A stretch of 64,000 nucleotides of DNA from Limanda limanda (lineage: Eukaryota; Chordata; Actinopteri; Pleuronectiformes; Pleuronectidae). The translations under genes and the position numbers were made by a program. The notes beneath the pieces are model-generated. The model was not told the origin of the DNA and searched no databases. It saw nothing but the letters and a program-made list of their open reading frames with translations. The stretch is taken from NCBI RefSeq assembly GCF_963576545.1, contig NC_083658.1:11524428-11588427 (forward strand). The letters run 5' to 3'. Position 1 is the stretch's first letter; each line of letters opens with the position of its first letter. Below, piece by piece: positions 37,084-47,400 of this stretch.

Positions 37084-38103
37084 AGAGACTGGGTCTCTCC
37101 CAAGATGTTGTGCGCACTATCCAAGGCGCCAGGGCCGCATCTACCAGAGCTTCATACACATCCAAATGGAGCGCTTTTCAGCGTTGGTGTGTAGACAGGA
37201 GTCTGGAGCCCACGATGTGTCCCCTGCCTCAGGTGTTGTCATTCCTCCAGCTTTTGATGGATAGGAATTTGGCTTTTAGCACAGTTAAGACATATGCTGC
37301 TGCTATTTCTTCCTGTCATGAGGTTTTCGGTGGCAGAACAGTGTTCAGTCATCCTCTGACAAAACGATTCCTGAGGGGCGTAAGAAGAGACAGGCCAGTG
37401 TCACGTTCCTTGGCCCCTCAGTGGGATTTATCATTGGTTTTACGTGCATTGGTGAAAGCTCCTTTTGAACCATTGGAGCAAATTCCGCTTAAATTACTGT
37501 CAGTCAAAACAGCTCTGCTGTTGGCTTTGACATCTGCAAAGAGAGTTAGTGATTTGTCTGCTCTCTCTGTGGCACCTTCATGTCTTTGGATACAAGGAGA
37601 TTGCAGCTTGGCTACGCCCTAATCCTGCTTTTACGCCTAAAAGCATCACGAGCTCTCTCAGATCAAGAGTGATCACTTTGGAGGGGTTTTTCCCACCCCC
37701 TCACAATTCAGAGGAAGAGGCCACTTCCCATCTTCTCTGTCCTGTGCGTGCGCTGGCCTGGTATGTGGCGCGCACGGCCGTGGTGAGACGCACACAGCGT
37801 CTGTTTGTGCATTACAGGGAGCAGTCTCAAGGGCTCCCCCTGTCGGCACAGCGCCTGTCTCACTGGCTCTGTGAGGCCGTGTCACAGGCTTACCTCTCAT
37901 CAGGGATGGATCCTCCACAGAACATCAGAGCACATTCTACCAGAGGAATTTCCTCCTCTGCGGCTTTGCATGGAGGAATGACAGTGGGGGATATCTGCAC
38001 TGCAGCTTCCTGGTCTTCCCCCTGTTTTTTCATCCGCTTTTACCTGCGGGATGTTTCCTGTTCCTCCATGACTCACTCTGTACTGAGTGTTTTGTCAGAG
38101 TGA
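37010..38103 (+). pseudogene. DIRS tyrosine recombinase, left copy, frameshifted
   Basis: DIRS elements integrate through a tyrosine recombinase rather than an integrase. The frame ending at 37622 holds the N-terminal SAM-like part (TRASYTSKWSAFQRWCVD) and the first catalytic arginine in TSAKRVSDL. Near 37613 about 5 bp are missing relative to the other copy, shifting the frame. The rest (to 38103) has HSTRGISSS with the His-x-x-Arg pair and FYLRDVS with the candidate nucleophilic tyrosine. Confidence 0.85.
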
Positions 38104-38381
38104 TGGTTTAATTGATGTCTCTGTATGATGCTCTCCCTCCTATCTGTAGAGCTGGGTAGAGCTGTCTGTAATCTACTCTGTATTTGCTGGACTGTTACAG
38201 TGCGTAACGTTCGTCTGCCACGTCATACAGCAGTAGAATTTTCCTGACCATTCCACCATGGAATATTCTTCATATTCCATTGCAACGCCTGGAATGGTTG
38301 ATGGTTATAAGGCAGATGTGTTTATGCTTGTGGTACTGTACAGACCCAGTGAGGCATTGACTACATCGAGCTTCGCCTTTA

Positions 38382-38482
38382 ACCTTCTAGCGATAGCCTT
38401 AAAGGGCGAAGCCTATTCGATATAGAACGTTAGTTACGTATTGTAACTCTAGATTCTATGAGAAAAGGCGCAGCCCTTTAAG
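38382..38482 (+). repeat. DIRS internal complementary region, left copy
   Basis: GCGATAGCCTTAAAGGGCGA and on to GATATAGAAC is joined to GTTAGTTACGTATTG, running to CAGCCCTTTAAG. The second part is the reverse complement of the element's own 3' end (38663-38716) with few changes. Confidence 0.85.
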
Positions 38483-38531
38483 TTTTGGGCCTCACTGGTT
38501 TCCTATATGGCTGAAGAAAAAGCTATTATTA

Positions 38532-38716
38532 GGGAAACGAGCGGCCGGTCTCACTCCAGTTTATACACGGTGAGACCGGGGGTGGGGCCCACAGTTGGTG
38601 GGCGTGGACTAAAGTTTTCAGTGCTGCGCATGCGCGCGAGGGATAAACCCACTAGCGATAGCCTTAAAGGGCTGCGCCTATACTCATAGAATCTAGAGTT
38701 ACAATATGTAACTAAC
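38532..38716 (+). repeat. DIRS right inverted terminus, left copy
   Basis: Starts GGGAAACGAGCGG and ends GTAACTAAC. It matches 43827-44011 in inverse orientation almost exactly. Confidence 0.88.
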
Positions 38717-39125
38717 GTTACACATTCAGGTTTGTTTTGAAATAGCTGAAAGCATAATAATCTTTTCTCCAATTGTAAACACCTTTGGTCCATATTGCAT
38801 CTGTGGTTGAAGGACGTTCTTGAAGTAAAACAGTTTGCCTAGCAACTATAGCGTCATTTGAGAGTGTCTCCCTGTTCACTTCCGTATTCCAAAAGCCAGG
38901 AGGATGGCCTACGCGTGCGCACTTCCGAGGAGGAGGGACGAAGATCTACTGTATGAAATGGACAGATGCCGGATGTTCGAGTCGCTCTGATACACCTAAT
39001 GTACTGGAAGCCCATTGTTTTTGCTGTAACCTGTTCATTGCTTTCCTAAATAAATTCTTAACTGAGCAAAACTGAGTTTGGCTCTACTTCTCTTAAAGGA
39101 TAAAAGATCACGTCGTTTTTTAACA
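38717..39125 (+). mobile_element. ERV-like LTR fragment
   Basis: Resembles the 3' part of the solo LTR at 59622-60641. Shared blocks include TTACACA-TCAGG followed by TTGTTTTGA, TTTCTCCAATT, TTGCCTAGCAAC, an AATAAA signal and a GGCT-CTTCTC-TTAAAGGATA stretch before a CA end at 39125. GATG follows, as it does just before 35742, possibly the 4-bp target duplication. The 5' part is missing, and the truncated DIRS element takes its place. Confidence 0.55.
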
Positions 39126-39942
39126 GATGTAGGATTGCAAAGCTAGAGAAAGTCCATGTGAACCAAAACTTGAATACACAGAAGATGCAAAAAAACTGAA
39201 AGACCCAAGAAAGTACAGGGAGGCAGTAGGAAGTTTAATTTACTTGTCTACATGTACCCGACCAGACATAGCTTTGGTGGTCAGTAAACTCTCCCAGCAC
39301 TTTGCTGAACCAACAGTATTTGTTCAGATGTTCAGGTACCTCAAAGGTACAATAGAACAGGGATTATGTTTCAGGAGAATTGACACAGAAAAATTAGGCC
39401 TAAGAGTCTACAGTGATGCTGAGTGGGCATCAGATCCAGCAGACAGGCATAGTACATCAGGTTATTGTGTCAGTCTAAATGAAGGAAACTCTTTGATATC
39501 CTGGAAAACAAGAAAACAACCGACAGTAGCTTTATCCACTTGTGAGGCTGAATACATGTCCTTAGCACCAGCCGTACAGGAATGCATCTACTTAGAACAG
39601 CTACTCAGGGGTATAGACACATACCAATATGCCCAAACAAAGGTGTATGAAGACAACTAAGGTGCCATAGCACTAGCCAAAAATCCAGTCAACAGACAAC
39701 GGAGCAAGCACATTGACATTAACTATAATTTTATTAGGCAAAATGTGAACAATGGAAAGTTTATTTTGGAATATTGTCCGACTGAGCAAATGATTGCGGA
39801 TGTCCTGACAAAGCCAGCTACTAAGCTAAAGTTAAAAAGATTCGCACCAAACATGTTTGGTACTTTAGAGTGCAAAGAGTATTTTGTTTCTTTGAGTATC
39901 AAGGATACCACATTCTGTTACTTTTGTATTCATGCAACCTAA
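39126..39942 (+). pseudogene. Copia pol fragment, RT C-terminus and RNase H
   Basis: Continues the copia pol interrupted at 35741. It contains YREAVGSLIYLSTCTRPDIA, LSQHFAEPT, YSDAEWASDPADRHSTSGYC, ISWKTRKQPTVALSTCEAEY and VYEDN, then a stop near 39658, and ILEYCPTEQMIADVLTKPAT. This is the C-terminal RNase H of Ty1/copia Pol with its Asp and Glu residues visible. A short deletion before MFRYLKG and the stop inactivate it. A G-rich tract (39949-39957) just before the 3' LTR is the likely polypurine tract. Confidence 0.85.
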
Positions 39943-39957
39943 TGAGGTAAGTGGGGG

Positions 39958-40202
39958 TGTTAAACTATCATTATAGAGAACGCTCTTCTCATTGTTTTAC
40001 GGAAACAGTATTGCCCATTATATTAGAGGTTTTAGGTTTTTCTCATACCTGTGTGTATGACTTGTATGTCGTCAGTTCCCTTGTAACCTGTGGATGAGAC
40101 GGATGAATAGAGTTGGTGCACATGAGAATAAAATACTTATAAACAGACGCTCTGCTCATACTTTTACGCAAAGTTACACTGCGCGAGTAAGATAACTTAA
40201 CA
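39958..40202 (+). repeat. Copia 3' LTR
   Basis: 245 bp with TGTTAA...TTAACA inverted ends. It contains AATAAAATACTTATAAACAG, a possible poly(A) signal region. Its first 48 bp match 34921-34968. Confidence 0.82.
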
Positions 40203-41769
40203 GCACTTCTCTCGCATTTGTTCAACCTGATGAGTTGGAGTCTGATAGACGATGTGGTGGCTGTTGCGCTGTCCCGTGGGTGGGACCAGGCCAATTGTGA
40301 AAGTGTGTAGTGATTGGTGAGGTGTGTGATTAATTACCTGGGTGTGGCTTGTTCTATTGGCAGGGGTGTTAGGTGCCGTGTTTCTTCTCTCTCTCTCGTC
40401 TCCTCCAGGTGGGTGCTCCTGAAGCACCTCCACTGGAACAGCTGAGGCCACTCTGACATCAGGGTGTGACCAATAAAGAACCTGAGCAGAGCGTCAGCTG
40501 TTGCCATTGAGCCAAGCAACAGTTTGGGAGCAGTCGTGGTATACTGACGTGCTGTGTGGACGTTTTGTGCGGAGTGTTAAGGCCAATTTATGCTTGAGCG
40601 TATTTTGTAAAACGGACAGATAAGACCGCCCTATCCGTCGTGAAACGCCCTCTCAGAGCGCTTCGGAGAGCTTTTCGTACACCTCTGATTTTTTCACCTC
40701 TCTCCGTCTTCATGTTGGAGAGCCACGGACAGCTCTTGGCTGTGATTGGTCCGCGAACGACATCATTTCCGTATATGACGTCATTTCCGTACGACGTCAT
40801 TTCTGTTCGACGTCATTTCCAGACCTCAAACTTCCTGTTTCCTTCCCTGTGTCACATCAAACTCAAACACAACTACGATTCTACGATTAATGTGACGTGT
40901 GTGTTAAGCCAGCGGAGTTGTCCGGCTGACGGTGGCTCGTTAGAGCACTGACGGCATGTGTGCACGGTCACATACGGTTATAACAAGCTTTCAAAACGGC
41001 GCTAGCCACCATGCTAACTGCGGTGGTAACAGTGCAAAAACCCGCCGTCACGACTTTAATTCCACTTCTATCATGACACTGTTTCTATAATACCGCCAGG
41101 TTAGAAGCAAACACTGGGTAGTAGTTAGTGCCGGGAGTCCCTGCTGACTGTGTGTGGAAGCTGGGGGGGAGCTAGCTAGGTCCGTGTAGCCTCAAGCAGA
41201 TTCAAGCTGTGGAATCAGCAACACAGTTCGGAAACAAGACCGGGGAACCGCTGCGCTAAGAAACGATAACATCAGCATTTTGACCCGCTGGGTGTCACTT
41301 TATTTAGTTCTGTTAGTTGCCATGGTTCAGTGTGTGGGAGGCAGGCTGACAGAGAAATATAAACACACGTGTACTTCTTCTTCCGATATTTGGGGTAGGC
41401 TTCTCTGAGCTCGTCTTTCGTTGCGCCACCTATGGGTTTGGTGGTGAATTTTTTTCGACGTACAGTGTCGGATTAGTAAAAATCAAAAAGACTCTTCGAC
41501 CGGCTTTGGGTGGAGCCCACTCCGAGAAACGGAGAACGTAGAAGCATACTGGAGCCTTTAGTGTTTCAGTGTGGAGTAGTGTGTAGTATTAGGTGTTATT
41601 TTGTGTTTTCTTTTTCCCCTTCCGTTGTGGGAAGGGTGTTTTGTGTTAACCTACAGATATTTAATAAATGCTTGTTTCATCTAAAAACGAATCCTATGGC
41701 TTCCATGTTTGGTGCCCGGTTTATTTTCTAATTGTTTGTCCCTGTGACCCTAGACTTCTTAGGGACGTA
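40203..41769. other. Unassigned region with a Harbinger-like terminus
   Basis: No coding sequence is supported. TTAAGGCCAATTTATGCTTG near 40578 resembles the start of fish PIF/Harbinger elements, but I found no partner terminus. An array of ACGTCATTTCC motifs is annotated separately. AATAAA-containing stretches near 40471 and 41661 hint at decayed LTRs. Confidence 0.35.
40756..40823. repeat. Four tandem (A/T)CGACGTCATTTCC units
   Basis: Units of 16-18 bp start near 40757, 40775, 40791 and 40808. Three of the four contain GACGTCAT, a CRE/ATF-type core. The second reads TATGACGTCATTTCC. Confidence 0.8.
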
Positions 41770-42240
41770 ACAGAAAGATATGGAAGAATTTGAGAGTGAA
41801 ATGGAACAGTATTGAATGTGAACACTTTGACTTCATGCTAAGGCACAACTGGATTTACAATAACCTGATAATTAACAAGTTTGACCGGAAGGTGGGAAAG
41901 GAATGTGATGTATGTGGTTTGGGAGTGAAAACATGTATGCATGAGTTTGTTGAATGTGGAGAACTAAGGGTATACTTTGAAAAAATAAGGAAGTTAATAA
42001 ATAATCGCTGGAAAGGGGATTTTGCACTGAGGATGGAATGGAAGAAGCTGTGGCTGATTGGTGTGAATGAAAGACAGAACAGATGCAACGGAAATTTCAT
42101 GAACTATGTGCTGAGCCATGCTAGGTATGCTGTCAAATTAAGAAGGAACATGGTCCATTATGAAGAAAAGAAATGTGATGTATGGACTGTGTTCAAAACG
42201 ATAGCACTGTTATTGAAATAATAAATGGACGTGTGAATGA
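41770..42240 (+). pseudogene. Tx1-like LINE ORF2 C-terminus
   Basis: From about 41772 one frame runs uninterrupted to 42221. It contains FDFMLRHNWIYNNLIINKFD, ECDVCGLGVKTCMHEFVEC (a Cys/His-rich terminal motif), KKLWLIGV and LSHARYAVKLRRNMVHYE. This resembles the C-terminal tail of Tx1/L1-group ORF2 proteins. The reverse transcriptase is missing, so it is a 5'-truncated or deleted remnant. It may belong to the same family as the ORF1 at 34 kb, but the intervening DNA does not prove one element. Confidence 0.6.
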
Positions 42241-42949
42241 GGTGAGAGTGAATTTTGGTTAAAAGGGATGTTTTTTGTCTTGAATGATATGATTTTGGGT
42301 ATTTTTAATTTACTGATTTCTGTGTTTCCTGTGAAGTATGAGATAAGCATGTAAAATGTTAAAGCCCTGAACTTTTTTCACTTCTCTTTGCAAACAGCAG
42401 AGGGTGTTGCTGCAACTTGAGAGCCGCACAGAGTTCACTCAAAATAACACTGTAATAGTAGCACACTGTTCTCAAAATGTAATGTTTTGTAATATATATG
42501 TTATATATATATTGTAATATAGGCGATGAGAGAGCAGGGAGTTTACTCAACATCAAGGAAAATACAGTAAATGAAACCTTGACATCATTACTGAAGTTAA
42601 TGATTGAATTTTCTAAGGATGTTTTTCCTTGCATTATTACGACAAAATTGCAAACACAGCAGCGGATCAGCCCCCCACTTGTTACACTTTGGCTCATTTG
42701 TGCAACAAGAAACACTGAATGGCACAAAGCTCTGCAGTAACAGTATTTATCCTACAGGAATAATACTACAAAGAACAAAATATACAAAGAAAACCTCCAC
42801 ATGTCCATGTGGAGGTAGAATGAGAGACCAGAGACCATATATCTGTTTCCTACCATCATTGTTGTGGAAATAATTGTTAATTATTATTTTGAGGAATAAT
42901 TAACATTGACGTGATCAGACAGTCTCTTCACATATAATATTATTAATAT
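42241..42949. other. AT-rich DNA, possible LINE 3' UTR
   Basis: The first about 110 bp may be the 3' UTR of the preceding LINE remnant. The remainder has no recognised feature. Confidence 0.35.
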
Positions 42950-42954
42950 TAAAA

Positions 42955-43032
42955 GGTGTCAAACAAGAAGCCCTTCGTACTACTCAGTACCTTCGAAGTA
43001 GCTCTCTGTCTCAAAAAGGTTGGTGACCCCTG
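42955..43032 (+). mobile_element. hAT 3'-end remnant
   Basis: Ends in AAAAAGGTTGGTGACCCCTG, the inverse of the CAGGGGTCACCAACC terminus common in hAT elements. The other end was not found. Confidence 0.45.
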
Positions 43033-43039
43033 GTTCAGA

Positions 43040-43660
43040 GAGACCAAGAAAAAACCAACACCTGCTATACCTGCTAAAACAATAATAATGAGTATCATCA
43101 TGACTGGCTGGCACAAACAATGGGATGAGGGAGGAAAAGGAGGCCATTTGTATCAGTTAAAGCAAAAAGTGGAAGGAATGAAAACAATGGGGAAAAACAT
43201 CAGAGAAGAAACAGATCTATCAAGGCAAGGACACGCAGCACTATAAACATACAACAATGCAGTTAATAGTGACACCTCCATAAGGACAATGTGAACGTGG
43301 TTTAGGAGAATAAATTGTGGAACATGTCATTAATCACTGCCAAAGCTATAACACAGACCGAGGTAAGCTTCAGATGGAGCATAGGAAATGTGGGATGGAA
43401 GTGTTAAATCTGAAGAACCTGTTAGGTATTGGGGAAGGGAAATATAAAGTCCTGTTAGAGTTTTTAAAATAAACTGGATGAATGAGGAATATTTAACTTT
43501 AAGTTAAGGGGCTGAGGGTTGTTTGGTCAGCAAAAATATATAAATAATACCAATAAACAAAAAAAATAAACAAAACAAACACTCCAGTAAAGTAGATGGC
43601 GGTAATGCTCCGTTAACGTTAGGTGCCACGCGCAATTAAACAACAAAGAGAAGAAGAAGA
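43040..43660 (+). mobile_element. LINE 3' end with decayed ORF2 C-terminus
   Basis: Fragments read WDEGGKGGHLYQLKQKVEG, a VEHVI-type motif, then MEHRKCGMEVLNLKNLLGIG and KYKVLLEFLK in changing frames, typical of a fish LINE ORF2 end. The 3' UTR has GTAGATGGCGGTAATGC and ends in AAAGAGAAGAAGAAGA, as in a well-known fish non-LTR family. It is inserted directly upstream of the H2A promoter-like sequence. Confidence 0.65.
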
Positions 43661-43826
43661 TCCCGGGGTGCTGATTGGTGAGAGGCTCCTCCTGGAGCTC
43701 AGCGCCGCACAAAGGACCAACCCACCGCCTGTGTCCCCATTGCTTATTGGAGGAAAGTGCCGGCCGTCCTTCGCTGCTCTTTCTGGTTGGTCTGGCATGA
43801 GTCGTCGTGTTCGCTCCGCGGATATC
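43661..43826 (+). promoter_or_regulatory. Probable H2A promoter, separated from its gene by DIRS
   Basis: This GC-rich stretch has ATTGG (inverted CCAAT) at about 43674 and 43748, a CCAAC near 43718 and a GGTTGG near 43785, the kind of CCAAT-dense region found before H2A/H2B genes. It is bounded on the left by a LINE tail and on the right by the DIRS terminus. The H2A start codon lies 5.3 kb downstream, past the DIRS element. The assignment is by position and motif only. Confidence 0.45.
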
Positions 43827-44011
43827 GTTAGTTACGTATTGTAACTCTAGATTCTATGAGTATAGGCGCAGCCCTTTAAGGCTATCGCTAGTGGGTTTAT
43901 CCCTCGCGCGCATGCGCAGCACTGAAAACTTTAGTCCACGCCCACCAACTGTGGGCCCCACCCCCGGTCTCACCGTGTATAAACTGGAGTGAGACCGGCC
44001 GCTCGTTTCCC
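43827..44011 (-). repeat. DIRS right inverted terminus
   Basis: The outer 54 bp (43827-43880) are exactly complementary to 44061-44114. The inner part matches the left terminus at 48938-49098 in inverse orientation. Confidence 0.93.
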
Positions 44012-44060
44012 TAATAATAGCTTTTTCTTCAGCCATATAGGAAACCAGTGAGGCCCAAAA

Positions 44061-44160
44061 CTTAAAGGGCTGCGCCTATACTCATAGAATCTAGAGTTAC
44101 AATACGTAACTAACGTTCTATATCGTATAGGCTTCGCCCTTTAAGGCTATCGCTAGTGGG
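44061..44160 (-). repeat. DIRS internal complementary region
   Basis: 44061-44114 is a perfect 54-bp complement of the right end (43827-43880). The next part, to 44160, is a perfect 45-bp complement of the left end (49054-49098). The two are joined head to tail, as in the DIRS-1 model where this region templates the junction of a circular intermediate. Confidence 0.93.
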
Positions 44161-44439
44161 TTAAAGGCGAAGCTCGATGTAGTCAATGCCTCACTGGGTC
44201 TGTACAGTACCACAAGCATAAACTCATCTGCCTTATAACCATCAACCATTCCAGGCGTCATAATGGAATATGAGGAATATTCCATGGTGGAATGGTCAGG
44301 AAAATTCTACTGCTGTAAGACGTGTCAGACGAACGTTACGCACTGTAACAGTCCAGCAAATACAGAGTAGAAGTCAGACAACTCTCCCCAGCTCTACTGA
44401 TGAGAGGGAGAGCATCATACATAGACATCAATTAAACCA

Positions 44440-47400
44440 TCACTCTGACAAAACACTCAGTACAGAGTGAGTCATGGAGGAACAGGAAACATCCCGCAGG
44501 TAAAAGCGGATGAAAGAACAGGGGGAAGACCAGGAAGCTGCAGTGCAGATATCCCCCACTGTCATTCCTCCATGCAAAGCCGCAGAGGAGGAAATTCCTC
44601 TGGTGGAATGTGCTCTGATGTTCTGTGGAGGATCCATCCCTGATGAGAGGTAAGCCTGTGACACGGCCTCACAGAGCCAGTGAGACAGGCGCTGTGCCGA
44701 CAGGGGGAGCCCTTGAGACTGCTCCCTGTAATGCACAAACAGACGCTGTGTGCGTCTCACCACGGCCGTGCGCGCCACATAACAGGCCAGCGCACGCACA
44801 GGACAAAGAAGATGGGAAGTGGCCTCTTCCTCTGAATTGTGAGGGGGTGGGAAAAACCCCTCCAAAGTGATCACTCTTGATCTGAAAGAGCTTGTGATGC
44901 TTTTAGGCGTAAAAGCAGGATTAGGGCGTAGAATAGCCGAGCTGCAATCTCCTTGGATCCGAAGACATGAAGGTGCCACAGAGAGAGCAGACAAATCACT
45001 AACTCTCTTTGCAGATGTCAAAGCCAACAGCAGAGCTGTTTTGACTGACAATAATTTAAGCGGAATTTGCTCCAATGGTTCAAAAGGAGCTTTCACCAAT
45101 GCACGTAAAACCAGTGCTAAATCCCACTGAGGGGCCAAGGAACATGACACTGGCCTGTCTCTTCTTACGCCCCTCAGGAATCGTTTCGTCAGAGGATGAC
45201 TGAACACTGTTCTGCCACCGAAACCCTCATGACAGGAAGAAATAGCAGCAGCATATGTCTTAACTGTGCTAAAAGCCAAATTCCTATCCATCAAAAGCTG
45301 GAGGAATGACAACACCTGAGGCAGGGGACACACCGTGGGCTCCAGACTCCTGTCTACACACCAACGCTGAAAAGCGCTCCATTTGGATGTGTATGAAGCT
45401 CTGGTAGATGCGGCCCTGGCGCCCTGGATAGTGCGCACAACATCTTGGGAGAGACCCAGTCTCTCTAAATGTTCCCGTTCAGCGGCCAGGCCCACAGACG
45501 CTGACCTATCATCGGGTAATTCCTGATCGCTCCTCCTGCCTGAGAGAGAGCGTCCCCGTGCCACGGAATCTCCCATTGCAACCCTGAGATCAGCTGTTGC
45601 AGACATGGAAACCATGACGCGCCCGTGCGCTCCGGAGCTACGAGGATGGCTGACAGCCGTTCCTCTAGAACTCGATCCAAGAACCGTGGAATCAAAGGAC
45701 CCGGTGGAAAAGCGTAAAGAAGCATCCTGGGCCACGGCCGATGCGCTAACGCGTCCACTCCCAGCGGAGGGTTGTCCCGCACGCTCAGAGAAAACCACAG
45801 AGCGCACTGTGCGTTTCCTCGAGAGGCGAACAGATCCACCTCTGCTTTGCCGAACCTGCTCCAAATCTGACTCACCAGATCGGGATGAAGGCTCCAATCT
45901 CTGTGTCGAGGACCTCCCCTCGACATGATGTCCGCTCCCGTGTTCAAAACACCGGGAATGTACACTGCTCTGACTGAGAGAAAGTGTGTGTGTGTCCACA
46001 GCAGCAGCCGCCTCGTTATGTTCAGCAGCTGCGCAGAGCGCACTCCTCCTTGGCGATTTATGTAGGCTGCCGTCGCCTTGTTGTCTGTGCGGATCAGGAT
46101 GTGCTGATCCCGCAGCAGTGACGCAAAGTGCTGGAGAACCTTCTGCACCGTGAGGAGCTCCAGCGCGTTGATGTGGAGAGACATGTGGTCTGGCCACTGT
46201 CCTCCCACCACTTGTGACAGACACGTCCCTCCCCATCCTGAGAGAGATGCGTCTGTGAACACTGAGATGTGTGATGCAGCTCTGCCCAGCGGCACTCCCG
46301 CTGGCAGTGTGCGGGGATTCTTCCAGTGGGTTAAATCTGCGTTCACTGAGAGAGGAACGGTCACCATGCGTCTTCGCTGACGCACAGGATCGACGTGCAG
46401 ACGAATAAACCATCTCTGTAGACGTCTCATGTGTAATAGGCCCAGGGGCACTACCACGTGACCTGCTGACATCATGCCCAGCAGGCGCATGACAGAGAGA
46501 GCTGTCACAACCTTGGGGGGCGTGACGCAGCTGAGAAGAGCTGTCAAAGCTTCTACTCTCTGTCGTGAGAGCCGCGCTCTCATGAGCATGTGAAACCGCC
46601 TCTCCATGATCGACTTGTTGAACAGAGACAAGTCGAGGATGGGTCTCACGCCTCCCGTCTTTTTCGGGACCAGGAAATAACGGGAGTAAAACCCCTCTGT
46701 CTCCTCCCCCTGAGGAACTTTGGAAATTGCATTTTTCCTCAAAAGTTCCTGTAGCTCTGACTGGAGAGCAAGACAATGTTCCTGAGATGACAGGATTGTT
46801 TCCACTATCCCGCTGAACCGCGGGGGTGGGGAAGCAAACTGCAGAGTGTAACCTCGGCTGACAATCCTGTCCATCCATTTGTCCATTAAACATACGCGCT
46901 GCCACTCTGAGTAATGCTCTGAGAGGGGGCGTGCACTTGCTTGGTGCGCTGTGGTTGTCATGGTGACGAGCCAAGCCAGAGCCCTGACCGCCGTTGTTCG
47001 CATCGGAGCAGACTCCGGAACAACCCATGGGGGGCTCGCATCGAAAGGGCTGATCAGAAGCCCCCGGAGCACACAGGCTCTCAACTGCACCTGCGGTCAG
47101 ACGCTGACACGGGGGTGACGCGTCGACGGCAGAAAACGGCCGCTTAGGATGTCTTTGTATTTTACAAGGCTCCTGAACGCAGCTCGTATGTGCAGTCAAA
47201 CCCTCGCTCCTTGAGAAAGGAGGGAGGAAGACGCTGAGTGCAGACACAGTGTGTGCGCTGTCAACACGAGGCGTGGTGACGGCTGTCAGACGCTGGCAGG
47301 TTGATGACGCGTCAATGGCAGAGAACGGCCGCTTAGGATGGCCTTTTATTTTACAAGGCTCCTGAACGCAGCTCGTATGTGCAGTCAAACCCTTGCTCCT

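Larger units (their letters stand above)
35742..38716 (+). mobile_element. DIRS-type retrotransposon, 5'-truncated (left copy)
   Basis: This copy lacks the left terminus and gag start. It keeps a gag middle portion, an RNase H fragment, the tyrosine recombinase and the complete 3' region. The 3' region has an internal complementary region at about 38382-38482 and the right inverted terminus at 38532-38716. The 3' end abuts an LTR remnant. The organisation matches the better-preserved minus-strand copy at 43827-49098. Large deletions removed the reverse transcriptase. Confidence 0.85.
34921..40202 (+). mobile_element. Ty1/copia-type LTR retrotransposon, interrupted
   Basis: The 3' LTR (39958-40202) begins TGTTAAACTA and ends ACTTAACA. 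The start of the 5' LTR survives at 34921-34968. Flanks GCAAT (34916-34920) and GCACT (40203-40207) fit a 5-bp target duplication with one mismatch. Coding remnants lie at 35000-35741 and 39126-39942. Between them sit a truncated DIRS element and an ERV-like LTR piece. Gag, protease and integrase are deleted. Confidence 0.8.
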
